Origin: DASSKA01 sp963839365
GTDB lineage: Bacteria > Actinomycetota > Actinomycetes > Propionibacteriales > Nocardioidaceae
DNA length: 64,000 bases
Assembly: GCA_963839365.1 (NCBI GenBank)
Contig: CAWIUT010000002.1
Span: 124,001-188,000 of the forward strand
Direction of reading: 5' to 3'
The notes beneath the pieces are model-generated. The model was given only the letters and a program-made list of their open reading frames with translations. It did not search any database and was not told the origin of the DNA. Of this stretch, positions 1 to 8,344 are shown in pieces. Within the stretch, counting starts at the first letter, position 1, and the number at the start of each line of letters is the position of its first letter. The translations under genes and the position numbers were made by a program.

Positions 1-444
1 CGCCGCCAGCAGCCGACGGGCCAGCACCGGCTCGTCGGCGGCAGCTTCCCAGGCCCGCACCATCGCGTCGACCACCTGCTCGCCGGCGAGGATGTTGCCC
101 TGCACCGCGACCCCCGGGCCGGTGCGCCCGCCGGCCCAGTCGAAGCACGCCTTGCCGGTGTAGCTGGCGGCGTTGCCGTCGGCGTCGACGATGCCGACCT
201 GCCGGTGGTCGCGGCCCTGGTCCTCCTCGAGCAGCCGGTCCAGGGCGACCTGCGCGGTGGCGCCCTCGTCGAGGTGCGCGAGCGCCTGGCCCTTGTAGGC
301 GACGTTGGCTTCGGCCTGGGTCGCGATGGCGCCGATGCCGGCCACGGCAGCAGGTACGGCGGACCCGACGGCCAGGAACTTCGAGGCGACGGCGACGCCC
401 CAGGACCGGCCGTCGGCGGATCGGGCCACGATGGAGAACGTCAT
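1..444 (-). CDS. DUF1028 family protein, C-terminus cut by window edge
   Basis: The first 148 codons are visible; the gene runs off the left edge. The N-terminus (MTFSIVARSADGRSWGVAVA) and the following SKFLAVGSAVPAA stretch are typical of DUF1028, a family with an Ntn-hydrolase-like fold that is predicted but not firmly shown to be an enzyme. An ADGNAASYTGKACFDWAG segment follows at about residues 85-105. The ATG is chosen because a TATGGT -10 hexamer ends exactly seven bases before it, as at other genes here. It is divergent from pfkA. The substrate is unknown. Confidence 0.8.
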   Translation of the reverse strand, partial: MTFSIVARSADGRSWGVAVASKFLAVGSAVPAAVAGIGAIATQAEANVAYKGQALAHLDEGATAQVALDRLLEEDQGRDHRQVGIVDADGNAASYTGKACFDWAGGRTGPGVAVQGNILAGEQVVDAMVRAWEAAADEPVLARRLLAA

Positions 445-451
445 GCGCGAA

Positions 452-457
452 ACCATA
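452..457 (-). promoter_or_regulatory. -10 hexamer TATGGT, leaderless start of DUF1028 gene
   Basis: TATGGT on the minus strand is followed by seven bases and then the ATG at 444. This spacing would put the transcription start at or next to the A of the start codon. Confidence 0.55.
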
Positions 458-576
458 ATGCGGGCGTAGCCGACGCCGGTGCCCGACTCGTCGCTATCGT
501 CGAACTCGGCCGGATCCTGGGTCGGCCCCGAGCCGGCCCCGAGGCAGGACCGGCTGGGAAGCGAGAGGAGAGGTCC

Positions 577-1605
577 ATGCGCGTCGGCATGCTCACCGGA
601 GGTGGGGACTGTCCCGGCCTGAACGCGGTCATCCGGGCCGCGGTCCGCAAGGGCGTGCAGCAGTACGGCCTGGAGTTCATCGGGTTCCGGGACGGCTGGC
701 GGGGCCCCCTCGAGGGGGTCACCTGCGAGCTGGGCGTGGCCCAGGTGCGGGGCATCCTGCCGCGCGGCGGCACCATCTTGAACTCCTCGCGCACCAACCC
801 CTTCAAGGTCGACGACGGGGTCGAGCGGATCCAGCGGAACCTCGCCGACCTCGGGGTGGACGCGCTGATCGCCATCGGCGGGGAGGACACCCTCGGGGTC
901 GCCACCAAGCTCGCCGACCTGGGCGTGAACGTGGTGGGGGTGCCGAAGACCATCGACAACGACCTGTCGGGCACCGACTTCACGTTCGGGTTCGACACCG
1001 CGGTGAACATCGCCATGGAGGCCATCGACCGGCTGCACACCACCGCCGAGTCCCACCACCGGGCGCTGGTGGTGGAGGTGATGGGCCGGCACGCCGGCTG
1101 GATCGCGCTGCACGCCGGTCTCGCCGGCGGCGCCAACGTCGTGCTGATCCCGGAGCACCGGTTCGACATCGACGAGGTGTGCCGCTACGTCGAGCGGCGC
1201 TTCGAGACCAACTTCTCGCCGGTCATCGTGGCCTCCGAGGGGGCCACCCCGGTGGACGGCGGCGGCTTCAGCCAGACCAGCGACGAGGTGGACGCGTTCG
1301 GCCACGTCCGGCTCGGTGGCATCGGTGCCCGGCTCGCCGAGGAGGTCGAGAAGCGCACCGGCAAGGAGGCGCGCGCGGTGGTGCTCGGTCACGTCCAGCG
1401 CGGCGGCACGCCGACCGCGTTCGACCGCTGGCTGGCCACCCGGTTCGGGCTGCACGCGATCACCGCGGTGCAGGAGCGCGACTTCGGGAAGATGGTGGCG
1501 CTGCGCGGCGCCGACATCGTGCGGGTGCCGCTCATCGAGGGCACCGGGGAGCTGAAGCTGGTCAGCCCGGAGGAGTACGCCGAGGCCGAGGTGTTCTTCG
1601 GTTAG
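577..1605 (+). CDS. pfkA: 6-phosphofructokinase, predicted pyrophosphate-dependent
   Basis: Phosphorylates fructose 6-phosphate in glycolysis; 342 residues, normal for actinobacterial PfkA. The N-terminal GGGDCPGLN loop and the PKTIDND catalytic motif are present. Two positions decide the phosphoryl donor. At the positions equivalent to E. coli Gly104 and Gly124 this protein has Asp104 (GGEDT) and Lys124 (PKTIDND). That pair is the signature of PPi-dependent enzymes such as that of Amycolatopsis methanolica; ATP-dependent actinobacterial enzymes keep Gly104. I therefore infer PPi use and reversibility. The ATG at 577 is preceded by a strong GAGAGGAGAGG ribosome site, so an open frame extending further upstream is not used. 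It converges on the LuxR-type regulator with 11 bases between stops. Confidence 0.93.
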   Translation: MRVGMLTGGGDCPGLNAVIRAAVRKGVQQYGLEFIGFRDGWRGPLEGVTCELGVAQVRGILPRGGTILNSSRTNPFKVDDGVERIQRNLADLGVDALIAIGGEDTLGVATKLADLGVNVVGVPKTIDNDLSGTDFTFGFDTAVNIAMEAIDRLHTTAESHHRALVVEVMGRHAGWIALHAGLAGGANVVLIPEHRFDIDEVCRYVERRFETNFSPVIVASEGATPVDGGGFSQTSDEVDAFGHVRLGGIGARLAEEVEKRTGKEARAVVLGHVQRGGTPTAFDRWLATRFGLHAITAVQERDFGKMVALRGADIVRVPLIEGTGELKLVSPEEYAEAEVFFG

Positions 1606-1616
1606 TCAACCGGCGC

Positions 1617-4181
1617 TCATCGGGCCGGGAACAGCCGGGCCAGCTCGGCCCGGTCGTGGACCCCGAGGGCCGGGTAGGCCCGGTGCAGGTGCGTGGCCGC
1701 CGTGCGCGGCGACATGTCCAGGCTCTCGCCGAGCTGCCGGTTGGTCAGCCCCCGCGCGGCCAGCCCGGCCACGCGCAGCTGGGTCCTGGTCAGAACCGCC
1801 CGGGTGCCGGCCAGGGCGGGAGTGCCCGGGCCGCCGCACGCCGCCGCGGCCACGTGCGCCCGGGCCGCCAGCATGTCCCGGTCCGCACCGTCGACCAGCG
1901 GCGCACTGACGGCGAGCAGGTCGGCCGCCCAGATGTGCAGGCCGGCGGCCTGGAGGTCGAGCGCCCGCTCGCACACGGTCGGCACGTCGCGGCGGAGCGT
2001 CGCCTCGAGCAGGTGGCGCGCCGCCGTGAGGACCGGACTGCCGGCGCGTGGTTCCGCCTCGGCCAGCCGGGGGACGGCGGCGTCGAGGGCACCGAGCCGG
2101 GCCAGGTCCACGGCGATCAGCCCGGCCGAGCCCGGCACCTGCGGTGCCTGGCTGTCGCACACCTCGGCGAGCATCCCGCAGCCGAGCTCGGGCTCACCAC
2201 GGGCGGCGGCCAGCCAGCCCTCGGCCACCCGGAGCTCCACCTGCGGGGCCACCTGCCCGTGGAAGGCCACCTCGCGCCCGCGCCGGGTCGCGGTCTCGGC
2301 CCGACCCACGTCGCCGACGCGGAGCAGGGCGCGGGCCAGGAAGGCCCAGGCCCACAGCCGCAGGTCCACCACGGGATCCCCCTCGGAGAGCATCGCGGCG
2401 GCGGAGTCCAAGACCCCGACCGCGTCGTGGTGCCCGCGGTACACCGCGAGCACGCCGGCGCGCAGGGCCCGGTGCCCCTCGAAGTTGGCCGGCGTGCCGG
2501 GGGAGGGTTCGACGTACCCGGCGATCCGGTCGGCGGCCTCGCCGTCGCCGCGCAGCAGGGCGGCGATGCAGCCGGGCTGGGCCAGCACGATCGAGCCGTG
2601 CGGGCCGCACAGCGCGCCGTCGTCGATCAGCGCCAGCCCCCGCTCGGCGAGGGCCACCGCGCGGCCGGGATCGCCGCCCCAGGTGTGCAGCAGCGTGCCG
2701 ATGCCGGCCGCGTCGACCCACTCTGCCGGGTCCTCGGCGCGTGCCAGCGCAGCCTCCGCCGCGTCGGTGGCCTGCTGCCAGTGGTTGAGCCGCATCAGCG
2801 CGACCGCCCGCAGCGTGTCGGTGCCGGCGGTGGCCGCCACCGACTCCAGCAGCTCCAGCGCGGTGGTGGGCCCGTCCTCGCCGGCGATCGCAAGCCTGGC
2901 CCGGGTGAGCCGGGCCTGGGTGCGCAGCTCCGGGTCGTCGGAGTCCGACAGCGCCACCAGCGCCGACGCCCCGCCGGGATCGCCGAGCAGGGTGCGCGCC
3001 TGGGCGGCGATCAGCGCCGCCCGGCCGGGTCCTCCGGCGGCGGTGGCCGCCTCGGCGAGGTGGCGGGCCGTGGTGAGGTCGAGCAACGACAGCGCCATCT
3101 GGGCCGCCACGGCCAGCCGGGCCCCGCCGATCTGCTGGTCCTGGCTGAGCGCGAGGGCGGCCAGCCGGACCGAAGGCCCGGGCGGGAGGTCGAGCTCTGC
3201 TGCCTGGTCGAGCAGCCGCTGCGCCCAGCCCGCCCGGGTGCTCCCGTCGGTGCGCTGCTGAAGAGCCTCCTCGAACAGCGGGTGGCTGAGCATGGCCTCC
3301 CCGCCGCGCACGCGACCGATCCCGGCCCCTTGCAGGTGGCCCACCCCGCCGACCAGGTCCATCCGCGCCAGCAGCGGCAGCGGCAACGGCCCGGCCAGCG
3401 CAAGCAGCTCGGCGAGCCGGCGGGCCGGCTCGGGAAGGGCGCCGATGCGCGCGTCGACCAGCGGCTGAAGCCGTTCGGGGAGGCGGACCGCGGTCGGCAA
3501 CCGCCAGCCCCGGTCCGAGACTTCCCAGGCCTGCTGCTCCCAGGCGGCCAGGGTGATCTCGCGGACCAGCAGCGGGTTCCCGCCCGATCGTCCGCAGAGG
3601 TCCCGGGCCGCGGCCGCGTGGACCGGTCCGGAGAGCAGGTGCTCGGCGAGCGCGGCGACCCCGGCCTCGTCGAGGGGGCCGACCAGCAACCGCTCGAGGG
3701 TGCCCTCGGTCAGCAGCCGTTCCATCGGAGCAGGCAGCACCCGCCCGCTGCGCATGGTCAGCACCAGCCGGGGTGGCCGCCGGCGGTGCGGGGTGTGGGC
3801 CACCCGGTGCAGCGCAGCAGCGGAGAGGTCGTCGAGCGCGTCAACGTCGTCGACCAGCAGCAGGCCCCCCGGGAGGTCCGTCAGTAGCCGCTCGCTCGCC
3901 CACTCAACCGGGTCCTGTGCCGCCGGCGGGCCGGCCCCCAGCAGCGGGCGCAGCGCCGCCAGCGCCGCCGTGGACAGCGCGGCCAGGGCGCTGACCTCGC
4001 CCACCGGGGCCGCCCGCCCGCGCAGCCGCTCGGAGAAGGCGCGGGCGAGCTGCGACTTGCCGATGCCGGCCTCGCCGGTGAGCAGCACCCCGGCTGAACG
4101 GCCGTGCATCGTCTCCAGGTCCGCCAGAGCGGCTTCCCGGGACACCAGCAGGTCGCGGCCCGTGCCCGGCAGAACGTCCAT
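1617..4181 (-). CDS. LuxR-family ATP-binding transcriptional regulator (LAL-like)
   Basis: An 854-residue protein with an N-terminal AAA-type ATPase (P-loop GEAGIGKS at residues 36-43, Walker B-like LLLVDDVDAL near 110), a long alanine/leucine-rich helical middle part resembling TPR-type repeats, and a C-terminal LuxR helix-turn-helix (GLTNRQLGESLDMSPRTAAT, last ~55 residues). This is the layout of large ATP-binding LuxR (MalT-like) regulators. The ligand and targets are not visible. The start is supported by TACCAT six bases upstream of the ATG. It stands alone, with a 496-base gap upstream, so its regulon cannot be guessed from neighbours. Confidence 0.85.
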   Translation of the reverse strand: MDVLPGTGRDLLVSREAALADLETMHGRSAGVLLTGEAGIGKSQLARAFSERLRGRAAPVGEVSALAALSTAALAALRPLLGAGPPAAQDPVEWASERLLTDLPGGLLLVDDVDALDDLSAAALHRVAHTPHRRRPPRLVLTMRSGRVLPAPMERLLTEGTLERLLVGPLDEAGVAALAEHLLSGPVHAAAARDLCGRSGGNPLLVREITLAAWEQQAWEVSDRGWRLPTAVRLPERLQPLVDARIGALPEPARRLAELLALAGPLPLPLLARMDLVGGVGHLQGAGIGRVRGGEAMLSHPLFEEALQQRTDGSTRAGWAQRLLDQAAELDLPPGPSVRLAALALSQDQQIGGARLAVAAQMALSLLDLTTARHLAEAATAAGGPGRAALIAAQARTLLGDPGGASALVALSDSDDPELRTQARLTRARLAIAGEDGPTTALELLESVAATAGTDTLRAVALMRLNHWQQATDAAEAALARAEDPAEWVDAAGIGTLLHTWGGDPGRAVALAERGLALIDDGALCGPHGSIVLAQPGCIAALLRGDGEAADRIAGYVEPSPGTPANFEGHRALRAGVLAVYRGHHDAVGVLDSAAAMLSEGDPVVDLRLWAWAFLARALLRVGDVGRAETATRRGREVAFHGQVAPQVELRVAEGWLAAARGEPELGCGMLAEVCDSQAPQVPGSAGLIAVDLARLGALDAAVPRLAEAEPRAGSPVLTAARHLLEATLRRDVPTVCERALDLQAAGLHIWAADLLAVSAPLVDGADRDMLAARAHVAAAACGGPGTPALAGTRAVLTRTQLRVAGLAARGLTNRQLGESLDMSPRTAATHLHRAYPALGVHDRAELARLFPAR

Positions 4182-4187
4182 CTGCGG

Positions 4188-4193
4188 ATGGTA
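4188..4193 (-). promoter_or_regulatory. -10 hexamer TACCAT, leaderless start of LuxR-type regulator
   Basis: TACCAT, six bases, then ATG on the minus strand. It fits the recurring leaderless arrangement and fixes the start at 4181. Confidence 0.55.
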
Positions 4194-4410
4194 GCCATCG
4201 GCTCCGGCGGATGTCCTGGCGAATGTACGTAGGGCTTGCGTATGGCTGCGACCGAACCGTTGTCGTGCGCCGCCCGTGAACCCTGGCCGCGAGGGCGTCC
4301 GGGTCCCTACGGTTCAGGGGCGGGTGCCGTGCATCGGGTCGTCCGGGCGAGGGATACGGGCGAGTCAGGGGACGGTGCGGGCCCGCGGGCCGGGGGGCTT
4401 GGGGTGACGG

Positions 4411-4446
4411 GCGGACCGGTGGTTGCGGCGGCAGCCACCGGTCCGC
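4411..4446. repeat. Perfect 12-base inverted repeat (hairpin)
   Basis: GCGGACCGGTGG (4411-4422) pairs perfectly with CCACCGGTCCGC (4435-4446) around a 12-base loop. No T-tract follows on either strand, and no gene ends nearby, so a terminator role is doubtful. It could be an operator or a structured leader. Confidence 0.7.
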
Positions 4447-4665
4447 TGATCTATTGCTGCCCTTCCAGGGCCGTTCCGGTGCCGTTCGGGCCCCGGCCCT
4501 CCGCCGACCGCGCCGCCGTATACCAGCGCGTGGCCGGCCTGGTCAGCGGAACGGGGAATGTGTCACCCGCGCGGGCCACACAACGGGCGGCGAATCGCTG
4601 GAGTCTGTCCCGATTTGCCCGTGGGCGTAGGAAGGACGCGGGTGTGCGCCGCGCGGCGCCGGGGG

Positions 4666-4671
4666 TACGAC
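4666..4671 (+). promoter_or_regulatory. Possible -10 (TACGAC) for small membrane ORF
   Basis: TACGAC lies six bases before the ATG at 4678. It lacks the final T of the TAnnnT pattern, so the call is weak. Confidence 0.3.
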
Positions 4672-4677
4672 CGGCCC

Positions 4678-4797
4678 ATGGAGACTCCCTTCCTGCGCCG
4701 ACTGGCCGTCTCCCTGCGGCAGGTCGGCCTCCCGCTTCTGGTGTTCCTGCTGTGCCTGCAGGCGTTCCAGATCCTCCTCATGCCGCTGGTCAACTGA
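4678..4797 (+). CDS. Small hydrophobic membrane protein (39 aa), hypothetical
   Basis: A short ORF with a charged N-terminus (METPFLRRLAVSLRQ) followed by one hydrophobic segment (GLPLLVFLLCLQAFQILLMP), as in single-pass small membrane proteins. Third codon positions are G or C in about 92% of codons, like real genes here. A TACGAC hexamer sits six bases before the ATG, compatible with leaderless expression. It ends 56 bases before the DAHP synthase start. I recognise no family; a chance ORF remains possible. Confidence 0.45.
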   Translation: METPFLRRLAVSLRQVGLPLLVFLLCLQAFQILLMPLVN

Positions 4798-4841
4798 CTT
4801 CCGGCAGGCGGACTGGCCGGGAGGGGGCCGGGCCGCCGGAC

Positions 4842-4847
4842 TAGGCT
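4842..4847 (+). promoter_or_regulatory. -10 hexamer TAGGCT, leaderless start of aroG
   Basis: TAGGCT is followed by six bases and then the GTG at 4854. No Shine-Dalgarno sequence can lie between the predicted transcription start and the GTG. Confidence 0.65.
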
Positions 4848-4853
4848 GGGTCG

Positions 4854-6221
4854 GTGACTGATGGACGCCCCGAACCGGCCGAGGTCGTGCCGAGCCTGCC
4901 CGCGCTGCACGCCCGCGGCGCAGGCCAGCAGCCGGCCTGGCCCGACCCGGCTGCACTCGACGCCGCCGTGCGGCGGCTGCGGGGCATGCCGCCGCTGGTG
5001 TTCGCCGGCGAGTGCGACGAGCTGAAGGCCAAGCTCGGCGCCGTCGCCGACGGGAAGGCCTTCCTGCTCCAGGGCGGCGACTGCGCCGAGACCTTCGACG
5101 GCGTCACGGCCGACAACGTGCGCAACAAGCTGCGGGTGCTGCTGCAGATGGCGGTGGTGCTCACCTACGCCGCCTCCGTCCCGGTGGTCAAGCTGGGCCG
5201 GCTCGCGGGCCAGTACGCCAAGCCGCGCAGCTCCGACACCGAGACCCGCAACGGCGTCACCTTGCCGGCCTACCGCGGCGACGCGGTGAACGGGTTCCCG
5301 TTCACCGCCGGGGACCGGGTGCCCGACCCGCGCCGGCTGGTCGAGGTCTACCACGCTTCCGCGGCCACCTTGAACCTGGTGCGCGCCTTCGTCACCGGCG
5401 GCTACGCCGACCTGCGCCAGGTGCACACCTGGAACACCAACTTCGTCCGGTCCTCGGCGGTGGGCCGCCGCTACGAGCAGATGGCGCAGGAGATCGACCG
5501 GGCGCTGACCTTCATGCAGGCCATCGGCGCCGACCCCGACGAGTTCCACCGTGTCGACTTCCACTCCAGCCACGAGGCGTTGATCCTGGAGTACGAGCAC
5601 GCGATGACCCGCATCGACTCGCGCACCCGCAAGCCGTACGACGTGTCCGGGCACTTCGTCTGGATCGGGGAACGGACCCGGCAGCTGGACGGCGCACACG
5701 TCGAGCTGCTGCGACACGTGCAGAACCCGATCGGGGTCAAGCTCGGCCCGACCACCAGCGCCGACGACGCGATCGCGCTGGCCGCCCGGCTGAACCCGGA
5801 CAACGAGCCGGGCCGGCTGACCTTCGTGACCCGGATGGGAGCCGGCAAGATCCGCGACGTGCTGCCGGCGCTCGTGGAGAAGGTGACCGCCGCCGGGGTG
5901 CGGGTGGCCTGGGTGTGCGACCCGATGCACGGCAACACCTTCGAGGCGTCCTCGGGCTACAAGACCCGCCGGTTCGACGACGTGATCCACGAGGTGCAGG
6001 GCTTCTTCGACGTACACCGGTCGCTGGGCACCTGGCCGGGCGGGATCCACGTCGAGCTCACCGGCGACGACGTCACCGAGTGCGTCGGCGGGGGAGAGGC
6101 GCTGCTCGAGGGCGACCTCGGCAACCGCTACGAGTCGGTCTGCGACCCGCGGCTCAACCGGGTGCAGTCGCTGGAGCTGGCGTTCCTGGTCGCCGAGATG
6201 CTGCGCAACCGAGTGGCATAG
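4854..6221 (+). CDS. aroG: Class II 3-deoxy-D-arabino-heptulosonate 7-phosphate synthase
   Basis: Condenses phosphoenolpyruvate and erythrose 4-phosphate, the entry step of the shikimate pathway. The 455 residues match class II (plant/mycobacterial type) enzymes, with the FLLQGGDCAETF loop holding the metal-ligand Cys, GRLAGQYAKPRSSDTE, and the C-terminal DPMHGNTFEA and HVELTGDDVTECVGG motifs. The GTG start follows the leaderless promoter. In M. tuberculosis the orthologue (Rv2178c) likewise lies beside pknL and ahead of the division cluster. The last codons and the stop are included in a 22-base tandem duplication (6205-6258). Confidence 0.96.
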   Translation: MTDGRPEPAEVVPSLPALHARGAGQQPAWPDPAALDAAVRRLRGMPPLVFAGECDELKAKLGAVADGKAFLLQGGDCAETFDGVTADNVRNKLRVLLQMAVVLTYAASVPVVKLGRLAGQYAKPRSSDTETRNGVTLPAYRGDAVNGFPFTAGDRVPDPRRLVEVYHASAATLNLVRAFVTGGYADLRQVHTWNTNFVRSSAVGRRYEQMAQEIDRALTFMQAIGADPDEFHRVDFHSSHEALILEYEHAMTRIDSRTRKPYDVSGHFVWIGERTRQLDGAHVELLRHVQNPIGVKLGPTTSADDAIALAARLNPDNEPGRLTFVTRMGAGKIRDVLPALVEKVTAAGVRVAWVCDPMHGNTFEASSGYKTRRFDDVIHEVQGFFDVHRSLGTWPGGIHVELTGDDVTECVGGGEALLEGDLGNRYESVCDPRLNRVQSLELAFLVAEMLRNRVA

Positions 6222-6258
6222 CCACGGCAACCGAGTGGCATAGCCACGGCAACCGAGT
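6205..6258. repeat. 22-base tandem repeat across the aroG stop codon
   Basis: The unit at 6205-6226 is repeated at 6227-6248 and followed by a 10-base partial copy. Each full unit contains GTGGCATAGCCAC, a five-base-pair hairpin with an ATA loop that includes the TAG stop. It looks like local duplication of the gene's last codons. Confidence 0.85.
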
Positions 6259-6287
6259 CCCTTGACCGCGAGCCCCCTCGAAATGGC

Positions 6288-6363
6288 GGGCCGTAACCTC
6301 GCAGGTGCGTGAGGGGGGCCGGGTCCGTGGCGCTGGAAGGGGCCGTAACCTCGCAGGTGCGTG
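6288..6363. repeat. Pair of 24-base direct repeats upstream of threonine aldolase
   Basis: An identical 24-base segment (core GGCCGTAACCTCGCAGGTG) occurs at 6288-6311 and 6340-6363, 52 bases apart. The following ~18 bases are also similar. It lies between aroG and the downstream promoter, and could be a duplicated regulator site or a simple duplication. Confidence 0.8.
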
Positions 6364-6412
6364 GGAGTGGCCGGGTCGTGGAACCGGCGCGGGCCGGACT
6401 CTCGCCCCGTCG

Positions 6413-6418
6413 TAGCAT
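6413..6418 (+). promoter_or_regulatory. -10 hexamer TAGCAT, leaderless start of threonine aldolase
   Basis: TAGCAT is followed by seven bases and the GTG at 6426. This supports that GTG over in-frame starts further upstream. Confidence 0.6.
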
Positions 6419-6425
6419 CGACCGG

Positions 6426-7424
6426 GTGATCGACCTGCGCAGCAACACCGTCACCATGCCCACCGCCGAGATGCGCGCCGTCATGGCCGACGCCGAGGTC
6501 GGCGACGACGTGTACGGCGAGGACCCGACCGTCCGCACGCTCGAGGAGCGGGTCGCCGACATGTTCGGCAAGGAGGCGGCCCTGTTCACGCCAACCGGGT
6601 CGATGGCCAACGTCCTCGCCGTCCGGTCCCTGGCCGGGGTGGGGCAGGAGGTGCTGTGTGAGTCCAGCGCCCACATCGCCCGTGCCGAGCTCGGGGCGCA
6701 CGGCGCGCTGACCGGGCTGACCATGCGCACCTGGACCGGTGCCCGCGGCGGCATCGACCTGCCGGCCATCGAGGCGATGTTCGCCCCGGACATGGGGCCG
6801 TTCTTCGTGGCCACCACCGCCATCTCGGTGGAGAACACCCACAACTTCAGCGGCGGCTCCGTGCTGCCCGTCGAGGACCTGGAGGCGCTGCGGGAGTTCG
6901 CGGACTCGGTCGGCGCCGGCGTGCACCTCGACGGCGCCCGGATCTGGAACGCGCACGTGGCCACCGGCGTGCCGCTGGAGCGCTACGGCCGGGTCGCCGA
7001 CGCGATGGCGGTCTGCCTGAGCAAGGGCCTCGGCGCCCCGATCGGCTCGCTGGCCCTGGGCAGCCGGGCCGCGATCGAGGACGCCCGGGTGTGGCGCAAG
7101 CGGCTGGGTGGCGGGATGCGGCAGGTCGGTGTGCTCGCCGCGGCCGGCCTCTACGCGCTGGACCACCACGTCGAGCGGCTGGCCGAGGACCACGCGCACG
7201 CCCGGCTGCTGGCCGAGGCGTGCGGCGTCGACCCGGCCGGCGTGGACTCCAACATGGTGGTGGTCGTCGTACCGGACGCCCCGGCGGTGGTGGCCGCCGC
7301 CCGTGAGCAGGGCGTGCTGGTCTCCGCGGTCGGGCCGCGCGCGGTGCGCCTGGTCACCCACCTCGACGTCAGCAAGGACCAGGCCGAGGAGGCCGCGGCC
7401 GTGTTCGCGACCATCCTCGCCTGA
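6426..7424 (+). CDS. ltaE: Low-specificity threonine aldolase, PLP-dependent
   Basis: Cleaves L-threonine or allo-threonine to glycine and acetaldehyde, using pyridoxal phosphate; 332 residues, fold type I. The start IDLRSNTVTMPT and the YGEDPTVRTLEE segment are highly typical. The PLP lysine lies in CLSKGLGAPIGS at about residue 200, and HLDGARIWNA is the Asp-containing motif before it. GTG at 6426 is chosen because the family begins at the IDLRS motif and the -10 hexamer is seven bases upstream. Its stop is five bases from the convergent EamA gene. Confidence 0.93.
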   Translation: MIDLRSNTVTMPTAEMRAVMADAEVGDDVYGEDPTVRTLEERVADMFGKEAALFTPTGSMANVLAVRSLAGVGQEVLCESSAHIARAELGAHGALTGLTMRTWTGARGGIDLPAIEAMFAPDMGPFFVATTAISVENTHNFSGGSVLPVEDLEALREFADSVGAGVHLDGARIWNAHVATGVPLERYGRVADAMAVCLSKGLGAPIGSLALGSRAAIEDARVWRKRLGGGMRQVGVLAAAGLYALDHHVERLAEDHAHARLLAEACGVDPAGVDSNMVVVVVPDAPAVVAAAREQGVLVSAVGPRAVRLVTHLDVSKDQAEEAAAVFATILA

Positions 7425-7429
7425 CTCGG

Positions 7430-8344
7430 TCAGACCGCGATGTGGGTGACCTCGCCCCCCACGTGGCGACGGGGGGTCAGCTCGACCAGCAGCATCGCGG
7501 CCAGCACCAGCGCGCCGCCGGCGCCCATCCGCACCGTGAACGCCTCCCCGCCGAACAGCACCGCGAACAGTGCGGCGAACACCGGCTCCATGCTCATGAT
7601 GATCGCCGACCGGGTGGGTGGCAGGTGCGCCTGCGCCCACGTCTGCGCGGCCATCGCGAGCGCTCCGGCGAACACCGCCATGTAGACCACGGACAGCCAG
7701 TCTCCCAGCGTGTGCGGGAGTACGACGCCGTCCGGCGCGGTGACCACGAAGCAGATCACGGCGATCACGACCAGCTGCACGATGGCCATCCCCATCGCCT
7801 CGCGGCTGTCCGACCAGGCGCCCAGCGCGACGATGTGCAGCGCGTACAGCACCGCCGACAGCAGCGTCACCGCCTCGCCGAACCCGATGCTGAGACCGCC
7901 CAGGGTGAGCACCCCCAGCCCGACCACCGCCAGCCCGACCGCGGCCCAGGTGAGCCGGGTGATCCGCTGCCGGAGCAGCACCGCCGCCAGCAGCGGCGTG
8001 CACACGACGTACATGCCCGTGATGAACCCGGACACGCTCGCCGGGGTGCGCGCCAGCCCCGCGGTCTGCAGGATCTGCGCCAGCCCGTAGAGCAGCCCGA
8101 GGACCGCGGCGCGCCGCCGGGCGGCACTCGACAGCCGCAGCAGCGCCTTGGGAGACAGCAGGATCAACGCCACCGAGGCGATCGCGAACCGGACGGCCAG
8201 GAAGTCCAGCACCGGCATCCGCACCAGCAGGCCCTTGATCAAGAAGAAGGTCGAGCCCCAGCAGGCGGTGACCGCGAGCAGCGCCAGGGCTGCGAGAAGC
8301 GGTGCCGCCGAGACGTGCCGTTCCTGGACCGAGGTCTCACCCAT
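7430..8344 (-). CDS. EamA/DMT-superfamily transporter
   Basis: A 304-residue integral membrane protein with about ten hydrophobic segments arranged as two EamA repeats. The first repeat begins at LLAALALLAVTACWGSTFFLIKG (the WGSTF motif is typical) and the second has SMEPVFAALFAVLFGGE near the C-terminus. The family exports amino acids, metabolites or drugs; the substrate cannot be read from sequence. It overlaps the upstream nfo gene by eight bases, so both are probably cotranscribed from the nfo promoter. Confidence 0.88.
   Translation of the reverse strand: MGETSVQERHVSAAPLLAALALLAVTACWGSTFFLIKGLLVRMPVLDFLAVRFAIASVALILLSPKALLRLSSAARRRAAVLGLLYGLAQILQTAGLARTPASVSGFITGMYVVCTPLLAAVLLRQRITRLTWAAVGLAVVGLGVLTLGGLSIGFGEAVTLLSAVLYALHIVALGAWSDSREAMGMAIVQLVVIAVICFVVTAPDGVVLPHTLGDWLSVVYMAVFAGALAMAAQTWAQAHLPPTRSAIIMSMEPVFAALFAVLFGGEAFTVRMGAGGALVLAAMLLVELTPRRHVGGEVTHIAV

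Larger units (their letters stand above)
4182..4677. other. Intergenic region between LuxR-type regulator and small membrane protein
   Basis: I see no convincing gene in these 496 bases. It holds the LuxR-gene promoter at the left end, a perfect 12-base inverted repeat at 4411-4446, and at the right end a TACGAC hexamer six bases before the small ORF at 4678. Open frames crossing it lack ribosome sites and family resemblance. Confidence 0.6.

Noticed and set aside
205..576. Upstream extension of pfkA to an earlier start
   Set aside because: The extension runs opposite the DUF1028 gene, and family members begin at MRVGMLTGGGDCPG, directly after a strong ribosome site.
4563..8003. Minus-strand open frame of about 1140 codons opposite aroG and ltaE
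   Set aside because: Same high-GC artefact; both plus-strand genes have clear family motifs and promoters.
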